A stretch of 64,000 bases of DNA from Anastatus disparis. Its lineage: Eukaryota > Arthropoda > Insecta > Hymenoptera > Eupelmidae. Shown here piece by piece: positions 54,397 through 64,000 of the stretch. The DNA is taken from the NCBI GenBank assembly GCA_017163975.1, contig JAFFSR010000033.1, positions 693,501-757,500 on the forward strand, in the 5' to 3' direction. Within the stretch, counting starts at the first letter, position 1. Each line of letters begins with the position of its first letter. The notes beneath the pieces were generated by a model, which saw only the letters and a program-made list of their open reading frames with translations, searched no databases and was not told where the DNA came from. Position numbers and translations under genes: made by a program.

Positions 54397-56166
54397 TCAT
54401 TGGGGAGAGAGTTCATTATTATTTAACTTACTTTTAATAACAGGACATTCATCATTGGGAGTTATCTTAACAACATTATCAACCTTATTTAAACATCCAC
54501 TAATCACACACGATTTGTCAGCAATAAAATTTTTGTCTACAATAACATTATTTGAATTACTTAAAATTTGATCTATATCATCTTTAGTAGCAAATGTGTA
54601 TGCTCTCTCCCTTCTCGCCCGTCTTGCCAGAAATCTGCCACTTCTATGCCAAATAAATTTAATACCTTTAACCTTAGCATAATTCTTGAGATCTTTGAAA
54701 TTTTTATATGTATCTTTTTGAAGGTATTCATTAATAAAAACCTTATAATGGTTTTTTATGACAGACAGACTGGCAAAACGAGAAAGATCAATGTCTGCCG
54801 TTGAGAAACTAGTGATTTTTCTTTTTTCATTTAATATTTTTTGAACCAGACTGGCCTCGGAGAGTCTGACCAGCAGCGAGTAAGCACCCCCCAGACCGTC
54901 CCTGATCACGCCGCTTCTAGATTCAGACGATGTTAAACATACAACCGACAAAATGTGTGACTCCATCAAATCCAGAAATATGGTACCGAGGACAGCACAA
55001 ACATAATCCTCCTGTCGAACATTAGCCGCTAAGCAGTCCAGTTCACTGGAGACCACCAATGAGCCACCCTCGATACCACAATTTTGTGTATTGTGAGGAT
55101 TATCCTTTGCTATTTCTGTGTTGATAATTTGTGTGTTGACGTCTGCTGTTTCCTTTGAATTCGTGTCAGTGTGTGAGACATTTTCACGCTCTTCTACACG
55201 CATCTGCACACTGAGGTCAGAGACGGTCTGCACCACGCATGCCAACCCCACCCCAAGTTCTGAAAAATTCTTGTCCACTCCATTAAATTCAGCATGTATA
55301 GCAGATTGAAGGCTATTAATTTTAGAATTTAAATTAAAATCAGTCTTATCATACTTCTCAATTAGAGTGGACAATTTATTTTCCAAACTACTGACTATCT
55401 CCCTTAATTTAATATTTTTATCAAGCAGCCTTGCCTGCATTACTTCAAAATTCTTTATCACTTTGTCCTAATTTTTAAGTTTATCTAAGATGCCTCGCAA
55501 GCCATCATCAATACCCATTATGCTGCTCTCAACACTCTGGATCCGATCGAAAGCGCCTAAGACTGAGTCAAGCTTACGAGACAAATTTCCTTCAATTCCA
55601 GACAAATCAGCTTGAGAAATGGAGATGTCAGCATTACTATTCAATTTTACATTGTTATTTGTTAAATTCATTGTTTTATCATTTTTAATATTGGCAGCGG
55701 GGGCAACATGCGCAGCGCCACCTTTATTATGCGCCGGTTGAATTAAATTGTTATTATTTAAAGTGTTACTTAAGCTAATCTTCTTATTTTTCGCCGCGCC
55801 ACTAGCCTTCTGATGTTCCTTGGTTGTTGATTGCCCCTGTATGACGATAACCGGTGGTACTTGCGTGTCAGTTCTCGATGGAGTCGATGTGCTGAGGGGC
55901 GACTTCTTCTCTGCCTTACCGACATCAAGTAGTTGGCTATTATTAATGCTAGCATCACGAGCATGTGAACTGGAAGGGGTGCCTCTCTCATTCTTTGTCT
56001 TTGTCTTCACACATTTGTTGCAGGTATAGTGGTAACCTGTGCCTACTAATTGTATGCGTGTCATACATTTAGCAGGACAGCGCTGACGACAAGTCGAGCA
56101 ATCATACAATCTCTTTGTTCCACATATGTCAGATGACGGCTGCTTACATATAGCACATCGATCCAT
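54397..56166 (-). pseudogene. LINE ORF1 copy 2: PHD-like zinc finger and coiled-coil protein
   Basis: The likely start is ATG at 56166 (MDRCAICKQPSSDICG). The frame runs 590 codons, broken once by TAG at 55468-55470. Residues 4-50 carry paired cysteines (CAIC, CSTCRQRCPAKC, CNKC) as in the PHD-like finger of CR1 ORF1 proteins. A Ser/Pro/Asn-rich linker (50-165) and a coiled-coil stretch (about 190-280, LDKNIKLREIVSSLENKLST) follow. The C-terminal domain has the Arg-rich RSGRFLARRARRERAYTFAT segment typical of LINE ORF1 nucleic-acid binding. The frame remains open about 46 codons upstream of this start. It is followed 15 bp later by ORF2. Confidence 0.8.
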
Positions 56167-56470
56167 GATAGCGACCTCTTGCGGCAAATTTGAAAAATTT
56201 CGTCGCTTGGCGTGTTCTGAAAACCACCAAAATACTGCCTTCCCTCCAAAAACATTCAATTTGTCACTAACCTCAAAAAAGCCCACCGGTCCAGAAAAAC
56301 TCACATCAGCAAAGCAAGAACAGCATCACTGCTCACAAACTTGAAACAGACACTGTCTTGCATTAAGGCGCCTGCAAGTACCCTGAAACAAAAACGCCCG
56401 AAGGCAGCTTGCGGCAGAAAAAAGTCAAAAAAGTACAGAGCGTCTCAAAGCACGTCTGGCGCTACTTACG

Positions 56471-56472
<2 letters not shown>

Positions 56473-56519
<47 letters not shown>
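56473..56519. repeat. (TA)n microsatellite
   Basis: About 23 units upstream of the LINE 5' end. Confidence 0.9.
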
Positions 56520-56524
<5 letters not shown>

Positions 56525-56527
<3 letters not shown>

Positions 56528-56985
56528 AAGAAGGTGTGATAATTTTTGTTATTACAATTACTTCTTTTTTACTTGATCTACTATTAATTTTCAATAACAA
56601 TTATAATAGATTGATATATTACTAATAATACTAGTTCATAATAATAAAAATCTCCTCTTTTACAAAAATTATGGATAAACTCTGTCATCATGGAAAGACT
56701 GTATTTATTGGTTGAAATGAAACAATATCGCCGAATAGAGCAAAGTTATAAATTTAAAAGTTTCATAATGTATATAAATTTATTTTTTCATACTCAGGGC
56801 GTAAAATTCAATTTCTTATGTCTATTCTTAGGGGCTAAAATAGCTTTTTTTTACCCTAGGGCAAAAAAGTAATTTTTTCATAAGCGTGATTGATTTTTAC
56901 CCTATTTTCAATAAGAAATTTACTTTTCGTGTCCTAGAGCCGTACTGAATGTTAGATGAGTCGATGTATAAATTGAGTAATGGGT
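56525..56985. other. AT-rich DNA, no gene seen
   Basis: Short frames only; nothing recognised. Confidence 0.5.
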
Positions 56986-56989
56986 ACGT

Positions 56990-57300
56990 GATTCAATGAT
57001 TTCATGGGTGGATTCATGGGGCGATGAAATGACAACTCAATGGTTCGATGGGCGGATCGATAAATATGACGATGGGTCGATGGGCGGATAAATAATTATG
57101 TAGATGGGTCGATAAATAAATATGTCGATAGGTTGATGAATCGATGGGTTGATAGACTGATGGGTGGATAGATGAATTGGTCGATGAGTTGATGGGCAGA
57201 TAGATGATTTTGTTAATGGATTGATGGGTGGATAGATGATTTTGTTGATGGATTGATGGGCGGATAGATGAACTTGTTGATGGACTGATGGGCAGAGTCT
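56990..57300. repeat. Degenerate GATG/GATA simple repeat
   Basis: Built of GATGGGTCGATA, GATGGGCGGATA and GATAAATGATTTTGTT variants in a 4-bp rhythm. The Pro/His/Ser-rich frame on the other strand follows from this repeat. Confidence 0.85.
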
Positions 57301-57650
57301 TACTTTCACATTTTCATTTTGATTTTATGATCTATTAATGATGTTACTTTATGTATTATTAATGAATTTATATTCAATGTGGTTTAATTGGACGCCCTTC
57401 GTGTATAAAAAGTAATATGTTATCCACGGAAGTAAAGGTATTTTTGACCTTGTCTTTATTGTCGTCCTCACTTCGCTCGGGCAAGAATCACCTATTTTAC
57501 TACTTTGGTTAACAATGTACTATTATTATAAAAAAAAAATTTTACAAGCTTAAAAATCAAGTTTTTGGATATTTAGAAATATTTATATTGTTTTAATTGA
57601 AAATAATTTTCTTTTAATTGAGAAATTATTTCATTACATAAATTTTATAC
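57301..57650. other. AT-rich DNA, no gene seen
   Basis: A short GC-richer patch (TCCTCACTTCGCTCGGGC, 57467-57484) resembles ends of small repeats, but no partner is visible. Confidence 0.4.
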
Positions 57651-57652
57651 AA

Positions 57653-57683
<31 letters not shown>

Positions 57684-57689
57684 TATATA

Positions 57690-57842
57690 CCCAACTTGGG
57701 CGTACGAAGGATTTATATGAGCGAGACTAATGTTTTTGGCTTGAGCAGTAGTCGGTCGAGGGCTTTAGCCAGTGACTGACTGCTGTTCAAGCTATAAAAC
57801 ATTATTCGAGGTCATATGCATTCTTCGTTAGCCCAAGTTGGG
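57690..57842. mobile_element. 153-bp MITE with TA target duplication
   Basis: Ends CCCAACTTGGGC and GCCCAAGTTGGG are exact complements, flanked by TA at 57688-57689 and 57843-57844. The inner halves are also partly inverted (GGCTTGAGCAGTAGTC against GACTGCTGTTCAAGCT). Confidence 0.8.
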
Positions 57843-58009
57843 TAGATAATTTTATGTTATCGTAGGTCGTATGAGGGGCTATAAATAGATTAAATACAAA
57901 TTATTTAGTACTCAAAATTAACTTGAATTAATTAATTCCTATTCACTTAAAATTAGTCATTAATACATAATAATATAATAAAAGAAAATTCAACCGAATG
58001 TAGTTAGGA

Positions 58010-58320
58010 GCAAAAAACTTCAAATATAGTATAATATTAATTTAGAAAAAATATTGGGCCTAAAATATACAGAGCCCAATAATATATAAGAATCGAAAAA
58101 ATATTGGCCCCAAAAAATATAGGGCGCAAGAAAATATAAGGCCCAAAAAAATATAAGACCCAAAAAAATAAGGCCCAAAAAGATGTTTATGACTAATGAG
58201 GACTAATTATATAGGGCTTAATAAAAAATTGCTACTCTCATTATCAAAAGATTAGACACATTTAACAAATGCGGAGAACCGGAGAACCAGAGAAACGGAA
58301 AAAAGTGGTTTCACTTTAAT
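58010..58320. repeat. Short inverted copy of the GGGCCC minisatellite element
   Basis: 58170-58320 is the inverted counterpart of 17779-17930 (for example AGAACCGGAGAACCAGAGAA). 58050-58170 holds only a few AAAAAAATATTGGGCC units, against about 1.3 kb in the other copy. It ends GTGGTTTCACTTT next to AATATAATATAGG, defining one element edge. Confidence 0.75.
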
Positions 58321-58486
58321 ATAATATAGGATAGGATTATTAAATGAGGTTCAGTAATAAATTAAAGATTTATTTCAAAGATAATTAGTCTCTTTATTCA
58401 TATAAATATATCATTTATGATTTGCGTTAAGATACGAATCTAACTAGTTTTTCAAGCATAACAAATGTTCACAATTGGAAAATTTT

Positions 58487-59126
58487 TTACTCATCATCGT
58501 CACTGTCTTCGTTAATGCATACTTCTATTATATCATTAAGAAACATGTTAGAAAGAATTTCAGCTGGTCTTATGATTTTCGATAAATATCTTTTATGTGA
58601 AAGATAATATACAATTACAGCAACATGCGGACAACATCCAATAGTGCGGTTACCATTGGGACAATCGCAACAATATCTGAGAATACTGGAATAACCAATA
58701 CCATTTGGATTATATTCAATGAAGCATTTGTATTGTTTTTTATTTACATGTCTTGATTGAACTTTAAGCTTAAGAATATTTGTATGCTCTATAGAATATC
58801 TTAGTTTCAAATTATTATCTGAATCTAACATTTCTGCCAGGAATGATATAGTCTGTTTAAGTTTATATAATCCTGTGAAAAGAATTTCCAAATCTTTCTG
58901 TATTAATTCAGGAAAATCTGGTAAATCAGCCAAAGTTATGATCTGAAATTGTAATTTACGACGATTCCATCTTTTTTCTACCACTAATTCTGCTGATGTG
59001 TTTTCAATATTCCTTCTCGATTGCATGGTATTGAATATTTCACCTTGAATGTCATGATCAGAATCTAAGCGTTTGCCAAATGAATTATTCAAATAGCAAG
59101 CAATCCTGCAATACGATCCAGTACAA
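58487..59126 (-). pseudogene. Transposase C-terminal part with SWIM-like zinc motif
   Basis: The open frame to 58487 (within a longer frame starting at 59149, whose first residues come from the insertion) begins near TGSYCRIACYLNNSFGKRLD, a helix that normally follows the catalytic Glu in these transposases. It continues through a charged middle region to RHVNKKQYKCFIEYNP and CCDCPNGNRTIGCCPHVAVI, a C-x-C...C-x-H SWIM-type pattern, then YYLSHKRY and an acidic C-terminus (EDSDDDE). This fold is known from insect and cnidarian DDE transposases of unnamed families. It is the best preserved part of the element. Confidence 0.7.
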
Positions 59127-59207
59127 GGGTGGCAGTAAGTACTTCTCAATAAAACTTTTTGGTGATAAGAAATTCCTCTGCGATGATTTTCGTAATATTT
59201 TTCTCAA

Positions 59208-59843
59208 TCATTTTTCGCTAAAGGGAAAATTGTAACTGTTCTTTTTAGCGAGATATAGCTATTTTTTAATAAAATCGTTGAACTCATAATATACATTTGT
59301 GAACACTTAACTTTTGAAAGTAAATATTTTAGTGAGCTAACTGTTAAATATAATAAATAAATATTAATAAATAAATATAATAATATAATAATAATTTAAT
59401 GATATATTTTTTTGAATAATTATATTAAAAAAAAATTTTTTTGAAATGTTTTATTATAATAATATAATAATTTTTTAATAAATATTCTAGTGAGCTAGCT
59501 GTTGTTTATATTTCCAAATATAGAAAAAAAAATTTTAATTAAAAAAAAAAATTTTTAAATTAAAAAATAAAAAAAATTTGTAAGAAAAAAAAACAAATAT
59601 TGTAAGAATAAAAATATTATGAAATAAAACAGTGTATTTAACTTTATTAACGTATATTTAATTAATATTGTAAGTTTTTGTTGACTTATTTCTAAGTTAT
59701 TCATTTTATTATATTTGTATCAATTATTTTAATAGATTAATAATGTTAACAAATTTATGATATATAAATGTATATTATATATACAAAAATAACTATATCT
59801 CGCGAAAAGGAGCAGCTACGATTTTCTGTTTAGCGGCAAATGA
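59208..59843. mobile_element. 636-bp MITE with 60-bp inverted ends
   Basis: Ends TCATTTTTCGCTAAAGGG and the near complement. The right flank is TTAA (59844-59847) and the left flank TCAA (59204-59207), so probably a TTAA duplication with one change. The interior is extremely AT-rich. Confidence 0.65.
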
Positions 59844-60375
59844 TTAAAGTAGTTCTATTGGTTTTCCATTTTTCTATAGAATTTTTTGAAATTGAAATAT
59901 GTTGTAAATTAAGATTTACGCTTTACAATGATATTTTGATTTGGGTGGATATCCACCTTCATCTTTTTAATATTTTAGTTTAAACTTTGCTGAATTTAAC
60001 ATAAGAGTATATGGGCGAAGCGCTTGAAACGTAACATTTTAGAAGATTGTGTAAAAAGTTTTATATGGATTTCAAAAAAATTAAAATATATTATACTTCA
60101 GATCTCAAGGATTAAAATGGTACCTTGTAGATTATAGCAATCGACCCTCGATTCCGAAATAAAAGGAAAATAATGTTCTTACTCTATATCAATTCACACG
60201 TAAACATGCTGTCTTACGATTCGTATTGTGTATACTTACAGATTCTGCGCACAAGCATGTTTTTGAATTATTGTGCAAACACAGAACTCAACCAATTTCT
60301 CTTTTGTATAGTGTGAATTCGTAAAAAACATATTACTTAACAATGAGAACCACTGGACCAATAGAACTACCTTAA

Positions 60376-60804
60376 GAGGCGGTCGGAACCAAATCGGTGA
60401 CTTTCGGTATATATCAAGTCAGCATTTTTCGCTTTACGATAATATTTTGTATATTTTTATGGCTTAAACTATTTCAAATTATTCTTTATATACATGACTA
60501 GAGGAAATGACTATATTTTTACCATATGAATCAGTAAATAAATTATTATAAGCATTTATCACAAATATCAAACTGACTTGACATATACCGCATGCAAAAA
60601 ACTGTCGTGTCGATTGTTAGGTGGGATTTTTCGCTTTATAACAATATTTTATATATTTTTGTGGCTTTAACTATTTTAAATTATTCTTTATATACATGAC
60701 TAGAGGAAATGACTATATTTTTACCATATTAATAAATGAATAAATTATTATAAGCATTTATTACAAGCACCGAACTAAGTCACCGATTTGGTTCCGACCG
60801 CCTC
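60376..60804. mobile_element. 429-bp TTAA MITE with an internal direct repeat
   Basis: TTAA at 60372-60375 and 60805-60808. Ends GAGGCGGTCGGAACCAAATC and its exact complement; stem at least 30 bp. Inside, a 140-bp block (60427-60572) is repeated at 60628-60765 in direct orientation. Confidence 0.8.
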
Positions 60805-60885
60805 TTAAGAAAAATATTATGAAAGTTACCACAGAGGAATTTCTTATCACCAAAAAATTTTGTTGAAAAGTACTTCCTGCCACCC

Positions 60886-62395
60886 GTGAGTATTCTTCAC
60901 CATTTTATTGTCAAGTTCGTGATCTAATAAGCTGTTTTTTTTTCTTCTCAATTCCGTGTACTGCTTCAACAGCCCACCTTATTTTTGTTACAAATCATGT
61001 TTCATTCGACTTTTGTGCTGAAAATTGAGATTTTGAACCCTTAAGTTCAGGCATCAGAACAATGTAATCCATATCTTCTAATTTCCTTTTGATATCTCGA
61101 AAATCTCTGTCTAGAACAAAAATGTCGCGTTAGCGGAGCAATTTCTGTAAGATTACCAACATTGTTTTAAATATTTTCATTAAAATTGCAGCACCATTCA
61201 TATTAGCAAGATATGGTCCTAACTGGTCAACAACATAACCATTTGTTGTACATACTGTAAAAGGTTTATTGAGCGGAACTTTTTTTGACCTAAATATGAT
61301 TTTCTCTGATACTCATTATTAGAGCTTTTTTCATGCCTTTTATGAGTTCCATCACAAATCCAAATAAGTTGGTTATCTGGATATAATTTCTTCGCCATTT
61401 GAGAACTTTGGTTTTCAATCAAGTCATTTCTGTCTTTGTTTTGTAACCCGAAGAATTTTGGTAACACGTCTTTTCCAAAAGATGTTAAGACTGAATGCCA
61501 AAAACGAGATACTTGTTTGCTTTCGATATCGAATATTAAAGAAATGAGTTGATTTTAGTTCCCTGTGCGCATTTTAAATAAAAATACTACGATGGCTTCA
61601 GTCACTGTTCTTGCACAGGAATTCTTAAGAGAAGTTAGTTGTACTTTAAATTCGTTAATCTTTTCCTAAGATAATCTTGTAAAAACTTTCAATTTTTTTT
61701 CAGGCATAACAAACTGAGCTACTTTATTTTATAAACTTTCATCTGTTTTTGCAGACATTTCACCTAGTATTTTTGGTAATTCATCAACATGTAATGTACT
61801 GACGGTGGAAAAAATCTTAATTTTATCAAGTTTATCTAAATAAAATATTTTTTTAATTATATGACCAGAACAGCATCTATTGCTATATAAAATGAATATA
61901 TTAATTTTACTATAAACTTTAATTCTTGCTTCGAAAGGCACTAACATTATATTTTTGCGTTTATTGTATCTACAAATAAAACAATAGTTATGTGTTGCAA
62001 TTGTTCTTTGGATAAGTAATTGTACGGTTTCTTGTTCTTCTTTTTCCTTAACTTTGTACGACGAATCTGTATCTGTCTAAGATAAACTAATACTAATTTG
62101 AGATAATGAATCTGAAATATTTGAATTTTGAGAAAAAACATTTTCTGCAATATCACCAGACATTTCAGTTTTGGAGCTTAACATTTTTTTACCACTCGCT
62201 TTCTACATGGATCACATATTACATCATTAATGAGAATATCTTCTCTGCTAGATAATACTTTAGTATGTTCTAATTCTATTTCACATTAAATTTCTTTTTT
62301 TTTGACCACTTATTTTTCTAAGATAAATCCTACTCGTAGAACATTTTTGATCACCATATTTCATTTTTTTTTGGCATTTCCTTCGCTATTAGATG
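60886..62395 (-). pseudogene. Transposase N-terminal and DDE catalytic part, broken
   Basis: Read on the minus strand. A Cys/Arg-containing N-terminal region (about 62395-62150) includes ICDPCRKR and CFICRYNKRK. FEARIKVYSKINIFILYSNR (61940-61880) follows, then a helical region (61840-61500). The catalytic core has DGTHKRHEKSSNNEYQRKSY (first Asp, about 61350), GYVVDQLGPYLANMNGA (61240-61180), DRDFRDIKRKLEDMDYIVLM (second Asp, about 61105) and RWAVEAVHGIEKKKKQ (Glu, about 60970). Order and spacing fit a DDE_Tnp_4-like nuclease. Many stops and frameshifts. Confidence 0.7.
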
Positions 62396-62399
62396 CTAT

Positions 62400-63828
62400 A
62401 TCTATTACTATCCAGCAAAGAAATCACTTCTGAAACATTAAAAAATAAACAAACATTTTTAAAAATCTAAAAAATTATCATATCTATATAGATAAATAAT
62501 TTCATTATCCTTTGTTATTATTATTGTTATAAAATGTAAAATGAAATAGTAAAAAAACTGCTATTAGAATTGTATTCAAATGAGAAAATTACCACTTTGT
62601 AAAATTACTATCGGAAACTTGTTTATTGTTTTAACAAACTATGTAAAGCTGTTATCATTAATAATTATAAAGATGAATAATTTCAATAAGTAATTTAAAG
62701 ATCTCAATTAAAACATAGAATTTTATTTTTAAATCACACAAATATTATACAAGTTATTATGATAAAGCTTAACCATGCGAAGCCTTACAGCGTTATTATC
62801 AATTATTCTTCCAAAATTATATAGCACACATAAATTAAGCTATATATAAAAAGTTAGATCTAAGGTATTTCGAATAAAATAAAAACAAATTGAGAAAACA
62901 GAAAGCTTTAACTTTCACATAATCTCAAGATCTAGTATCTAAATGTCAAATCTAAGTTTCAAGCGCATACTTCAAATGAGAAAAATATTAAAGTTATGAA
63001 AAAAATATATTGTTTTTCAATCTGGACGTTAAACTTTATTTAGCCAGCATTGTTATTTAAGATAAAATTAGGTATAAATGATATGTATAAGTTGCTAAAC
63101 TTGCTTGTAATGTTATTATATCAATTACTTCTGTTTATTAAAATATATCTTCATATATAAAGTTGGATTCTAAACCATGGAAATTAAAAATTTTAAGGCT
63201 TTAATTGACAGAAAGTCATAATATAAAAAACAATAGCAAATACAAAATAGGACTCTTCCTAACTTTTGTATTAAAATTCTAATTTATAAATTATATTAAT
63301 ATATATAAACTTATATCTAGGTACGTTGTCAATTTATTAAATATTATAATTAAACACTTTTAGATCAAAGTCAAATATAAAGATACTACAAAAAGTGCAC
63401 TGAAACTTGTGGTATAAAATCTTTGTAACTATCCACTTTGTTAATCATAAAATATAAACAAACAATTCCATATGAAAATATAGAGTTTTTAATGAGATCA
63501 CTAAAATGAACAAAAACTATGACTCGCATTTAAAAACGTGACTCAAGTACTGGTTGTAATTGCAACTGTTACTTGAGTCACATTCATAAATTCAAACTTA
63601 CGTTTATAAGATTAACCTAAATACATATATAATATTAGCATAACATAGAACTAATAAAAATATTGTCTCTACTTAACACAATTCATTATTATTAAAATTA
63701 ATATAGAATTTAACAAAATAAAAATCTAAAGCTAAAAATTATGTTTATTCGTCTGAACATTAGTGCACTATTACAACTGTTACTTGGGTCACATTTATAA
63801 ATTCAAACCTATGTATATAAGATTAATC

Positions 63829-63864
<36 letters not shown>

Positions 63865-64000
63865 AATATTAGCATAACACAGAACTTGTAAAAAATATTG
63901 TTTCTGCTTAACACAATTTAGGCTTGAATTCATAGACCTAACGGTTGTATCATTTGTCTTTTTTTCTTATCATGAGAGAGGCAAAGAGGGAATGAGGTTT
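62400..64000. other. AT-rich DNA with one diverged direct duplication
   Basis: 63560-63690 and 63770-63915 are similar (AACTGTTACTTG.GTCACAT, TATAATATTAGCATAACA.AG and CTTAACACAATT), about 210 bp apart, with a (TA)n expansion in the second. Otherwise no gene or element recognised up to the window end. Confidence 0.6.

Larger units (their letters stand above)
51033..56330 (-). mobile_element. CR1-like LINE, copy 2 (near full length)
   Basis: Minus strand: ORF1 (56166-54397), ORF2 (54381 to about 51533) and a 3' UTR to about 51035. The sequence is clearly the same family as copy 1 but well diverged. The 5' edge is near a (TA)n tract at 56473, and I could not place it exactly. Confidence 0.85.
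59127..60885. mobile_element. 1.76-kb element with about 105-bp terminal inverted repeats, inserted in the transposase
   Basis: GGGTGGCAG.AAGTACTT...GGTGATAAGAAATTCCTCTG at 59127-59210 is matched inverted at 60815-60885. The flanks correspond to adjacent transposase codons. The left arm is split by a 636-bp MITE (59208-59843) and the right arm by a 429-bp MITE (60376-60804). No transposase ORF remains inside. A clear target duplication was not found. Confidence 0.65.
58450..62395 (-). mobile_element. DDE transposon remnant, with nested insertions
   Basis: A minus-strand transposase in two parts (62395-60886 and 59126-58487) surrounds a foreign 1.76-kb inverted-repeat element. I could not identify the terminal repeats of the outer element. 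Confidence 0.7.

Noticed and set aside
56341..56625. 94-codon plus-strand ORF
   Set aside because: Half of it is (TA)n translation; no recognisable domain.
57037..57309. Pro/His/Ser-rich ORF on the minus strand
   Set aside because: Direct translation of the GATG/GATA simple repeat.
1..64000. Host protein-coding genes, tRNA, rRNA or snRNA genes
   Set aside because: I read all long frames on both strands and saw only transposon proteins and the unknown ORFs listed. No tRNA cloverleaf or rRNA core was noticed by eye, though a covariance-model search was not possible.

Overview
The window is AT-rich eukaryotic DNA from what is most likely an insect. It is a nest of transposable elements with no recognisable host gene. 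The evidence is the element mix: an env-bearing Ty3/gypsy (errantivirus-like) retroelement, CR1/Jockey-type LINEs with a PHD-like ORF1, Helitrons, TTAA-, TAA- and TA-target MITEs and many (TA)n tracts. The species cannot be named from this sequence.

Layout. 1-17778: one very large minus-strand LTR retroelement. Its 3' LTR (1-1556) is cut by the window edge and its 5' LTR is about 15577-17778. It carries gag, a pol split by one in-frame stop and one frameshift, an env frame with three in-frame stops, and about 4.8 kb between env and the 3' LTR. That stretch holds a sense ORF (2119-2652) and an antisense ORF (5305-6111) coding for a low-complexity, basic, zinc-finger-like protein. 17779-19250: T-rich minisatellite, with a short inverted copy at 58010-58320. 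19250-25770: decayed minus-strand Helitron (Rep/helicase) with an adjacent C48 (Ulp1-like) protease, broken by two MITEs. 26149-36768: DNA transposon with terminal inverted repeats longer than 1 kb and one unknown protein. Its left arm was invaded by a MITE and by a young gag-only LTR element (26973-33655, TSD CCCT). 36804-40815: 3' half of a second Helitron with a clear hairpin/CTAG terminus and a C2H2 zinc-finger gene between helicase and terminus. 42475-46220 and 51033-56330: two copies of one CR1-like LINE. Between them lie a 2 x 300 bp tandem repeat, a 35-monomer array of an 82-bp satellite with 8-mer higher-order structure, and a 1-kb Tc1/mariner-like hairpin MITE. 56990-57300: GATG/GATA simple repeat. 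57690-57842: small TA MITE. 58450-62395: broken DDE transposase with a SWIM-like C-terminus, interrupted by a TIR element that itself carries two TTAA MITEs. 62400-64000: AT-rich DNA with one diverged direct duplication.

The strongest candidate for something new is the antisense gene of the large retroelement. It lies on the opposite strand to gag-pol-env, downstream (on its own strand) of the 3' LTR, and between a possible splice acceptor and a consensus splice donor. This is the same logic as HBZ of HTLV-1 or the antisense ORFs of plant Tat-lineage Ty3/gypsy elements. Second is the 82-bp satellite with a TTTGTCGCT core at nearly fixed spacing. Third is the long-TIR transposon with its unrecognised protein.
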